In this document: positions 5,804 through 7,647 of the stretch, piece by piece | Layout of the letters: each line of letters begins with the position of its first letter | How positions within the stretch are numbered: position 1 is the stretch's first letter | Assembly (NCBI GenBank): GCA_039934475.1 | Contig: JBDTMC010000381.1 | Coordinates: 1-7,647, forward strand | Origin: JBDTMC01 sp039934475 | GTDB taxonomy: Bacteria > Acidobacteriota > Terriglobia > Bryobacterales > Bryobacteraceae | DNA length: 7,647 nt | Direction: 5' to 3' | Translations under genes and position numbers: made by a program | Notes under the pieces: model-generated | Told to the model about the DNA's origin: nothing | The model's database searches: none | What the model saw: the letters and a program-made list of their open reading frames with translations, nothing else

Positions 5804-7647
5804 TTCTGTAACTCCGCCAGAGCGCGACGGGCCCGAGGGCTATCCGGCTTCTTCTCCAAATGCTGTTCCAACGCCGCCCGCGCCTTGTCCTTCTCGCCCG
5901 CTCCGAAATACATGCGCGCCAGATTCATCGCCACATTTTCATCCTCAGGCGCAACCTGCATCCCATACAGAAACGCCGCCAGTGCGTCGTTGTCTTTGCC
6001 CATCTGTTTGTACAGCACGCCGAGATTATTGATTGCCGACGCATTCCGACGGTCATTCGCAATCGCCTGCTGGAACAGCGTCAGCGCCTCTGCATAACGG
6101 CTTTGCTGTGCGATCAGCAAACCATACCGGTCCGCCGTGTCGCTATCTTTAGGATCGATCTGCAACGCCCGTTGATACAAACGCTCCGCCTCCGCTACAT
6201 TCTTCAAATTCGCCTGCGCCCGCCCGGCATTCGAAAGCACATACGTCAAATTCGGATTCAGCGCCAGTGCCTTGTCATAGTGCGCCAAGGCTTCGGTATA
6301 CCGCTCCTCGGCCGCCGCCACGCCGCCCAGATTATTCCAGACCTCCGGAGCGCGCGGATTCAATCGCGCCGCTAATTCCAACTCCGGCCGCGCGTCTGCT
6401 GGACGCCCCGATTCCAAATGCACCTGACCAATCGCCAGATGCGCCTTCCAATTCTCCGGCCACTGCCGCACCGCCTCGCGCAGATACGGCAATGCCTGAT
6501 CCGGATAACCCGCACCCACAAACGCCGCGCCGAGGCGGTAGTAATTCCGCGCCGGCAGCGCATGGAAGTAGCGCCCTTGAAACGGCAGAGGATGCTCGCG
6601 CCCCGCGTTCATCGCCTCCAGATCTTTACGCATTACATCGGAGCCTGGCACATCAGGATAGAGCTTATGCACGCGCCCATCGGCGTCGGTGAGCAGCACT
6701 ATCGGCAATTCCAAATCCGCGCGCCAGTCGAACAGATAGCGACGAAACAGCGCCAGCGCGGCCGCGTCATCGGGCTTTGCCTGGCGAATATCGAATACAT
6801 CGAACGGCAAGTCCTGCGCATTCAGATTATGCCGCGCGGGCTCCGCCGTGATCAACAGAAACCCCGCCTTCTTTCGTTCAACCGGCAGCGGCACCGGCTC
6901 CACAAGCCACGTCTCGTGCAACCGCGGCTTATTATCTCCCTCTGGAGGCGGCATCGCCGGCATCTCTCGACGCGGCAACAAAGCGAAACGCGGCGTCTCG
7001 CCCGAGTCCTCCACCACCTCGTAGCGGAACCCGGCCTCGAATCCATGAAACTCCTGCACCGCCCCCGAGGGCCACTGGACTGTAACGCGATCCGCGCGTG
7101 TCCCCGTACCCAATCCAAAATGGAGCCGCTTTGTATGCTGTGAGAGATACCCACTGCCCGCCGTAACCCATCGCGTGATCCGCTTGCCGCCCGCGTCCAC
7201 ATCCACGCGAGCCCCAATCGCATCCCGATTCGATTTCACGCCCCGCAGCCCCACCACCAACACCTTTCGCCCGACACCACATTCATTGCGAAGGACTCGA
7301 ACCTGCGGACCCAGTCGCGACTTCAGCACCACATCCAGATTGCCATCGCCATCAATATCCGTCACTGCAAACGCCCGGCTATCGCTCGCGAAATCCAACC
7401 CACTCACACCCGAGACATCGTGATACGTCCCGCCCTCGCGGACAAAAAATACATTCGGCTCATTCCCATTCCACGAATACTCCTCGCGAATAAACTGGTT
7501 AAGAGCATTCCACCCGTTCTCATACTCCGGCGACGGCATCGTCTTCACCGGCGACTTCGCCACGGTCTGCCGCCAGAAGAAGCTCATCAGGTCTGTCGGG
7601 TTGCTATTCGTCAGCATCCCGGTTGTGCCGAGAATCTCCGGTGTCCC
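5800..7647 (-). CDS. UnbV / thioredoxin-like / TPR multidomain protein, 5' end outside window
   Basis: The reading frame stays open to the right edge, giving 615 visible codons; the ATG at 7617 is internal, since the codons before it read GTPEILGTTG without a stop. Numbering from that ATG: an FG-GAP loop at 87-95 (DIDGDGNLD), and an ASPIC/UnbV domain at 119-202 with SNRDAIGARV, SGYLSQ, RLHFGLG and WPSGA. A proline-rich linker follows. Residues 250-336 resemble a thioredoxin or redoxin fold (GFLLIT, then FRRYLFDWRADLELPIVLL and a DADGRV hairpin) but contain no cysteine. Seven consecutive TPRs of 34 residues fill 359 to 594. More propeller blades and a signal peptide are expected upstream. The only cysteine visible is C113. 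It heads the visible operon, overlapping the next gene by ATGA. It is probably an extracytoplasmic scaffold; no catalytic site is recognisable. Confidence 0.92.
   Translation of the reverse strand, partial: GTPEILGTTGMLTNSNPTDLMSFFWRQTVAKSPVKTMPSPEYENGWNALNQFIREEYSWNGNEPNVFFVREGGTYHDVSGVSGLDFASDSRAFAVTDIDGDGNLDVVLKSRLGPQVRVLRNECGVGRKVLVVGLRGVKSNRDAIGARVDVDAGGKRITRWVTAGSGYLSQHTKRLHFGLGTGTRADRVTVQWPSGAVQEFHGFEAGFRYEVVEDSGETPRFALLPRREMPAMPPPEGDNKPRLHETWLVEPVPLPVERKKAGFLLITAEPARHNLNAQDLPFDVFDIRQAKPDDAAALALFRRYLFDWRADLELPIVLLTDADGRVHKLYPDVPGSDVMRKDLEAMNAGREHPLPFQGRYFHALPARNYYRLGAAFVGAGYPDQALPYLREAVRQWPENWKAHLAIGQVHLESGRPADARPELELAARLNPRAPEVWNNLGGVAAAEERYTEALAHYDKALALNPNLTYVLSNAGRAQANLKNVAEAERLYQRALQIDPKDSDTADRYGLLIAQQSRYAEALTLFQQAIANDRRNASAINNLGVLYKQMGKDNDALAAFLYGMQVAPEDENVAMNLARMYFGAGEKDKARAALEQHLEKKPDSPRARRALAELQK
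5836..6543 (-). repeat. Array of seven 34-residue TPRs
   Basis: Seven back-to-back 34-residue units make up the C-terminal 40 percent of the multidomain protein, with no insertions between them (the first two are the least canonical). Each shows the W/L..LG/A...Y/G...A...Y/F..A....P spacing of the TPR consensus, for example the unit starting EVWNNLGGVAAAEERYTEAL. The array ends 11 residues before the stop. Unbroken arrays of this length form about one superhelical turn and usually bind an extended peptide. Confidence 0.88.

Noticed and set aside
6418..7143. Long open frame of 241 codons on the plus strand
   Set aside because: It lies antisense to the UnbV/thioredoxin-like/TPR gene, is very rich in Arg, Gln, His and Ile without any motif, and is a by-product of codon bias in the real gene.

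Overview
The window looks like chromosomal DNA from an acidobacterium, probably of the Solibacter/Bryobacter type. This is inferred from gene content: a cytochrome c/quinoprotein fusion, FG-GAP/UnbV (CRTAC1-like) secreted propellers and exported TPR proteins, all families I recall as greatly expanded in that group. The DNA is GC-rich, almost fully coding, and no gap between genes exceeds about 35 bases. No rRNA, tRNA, CRISPR array, insertion sequence or phage gene was seen.

Layout. Positions 1-271 (minus) hold the first 90 codons of a divergent peptide deformylase cut by the left edge. A 35-base divergent spacer separates it from gluQ (307-1203, plus), the tRNA(Asp) glutamyl-queuosine synthetase. 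Fourteen bases after gluQ comes an exported protein of 584 residues (1218-2972, plus) with an N-terminal haem c domain and a PQQ-type beta-propeller. It converges, with only 5 bases between stop codons, on a minus-strand block that fills the rest of the window.

That block reads right to left as four tightly overlapping genes. The first is a large protein, open at the right edge, with an FG-GAP motif, a UnbV domain, a cysteine-free thioredoxin-like segment and seven TPRs. Then come a short unrecognised exported protein, an exported TPR protein, and a seven-motif FG-GAP propeller with a C-terminal UnbV domain. Every junction overlaps by 4 to 17 bases, so the four are almost certainly one transcript with coupled translation.

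How they may work together: the first and last genes of the block carry clearly paralogous UnbV domains and the two TPR proteins offer protein-binding surfaces. The simplest reading is a secreted or periplasmic assembly of propeller and TPR scaffold proteins of unknown function. Its specific role cannot be read from the sequence. The quinoprotein lies beside it but on the opposite strand, so a functional link is only a possibility. def and gluQ are housekeeping translation and tRNA-modification genes.
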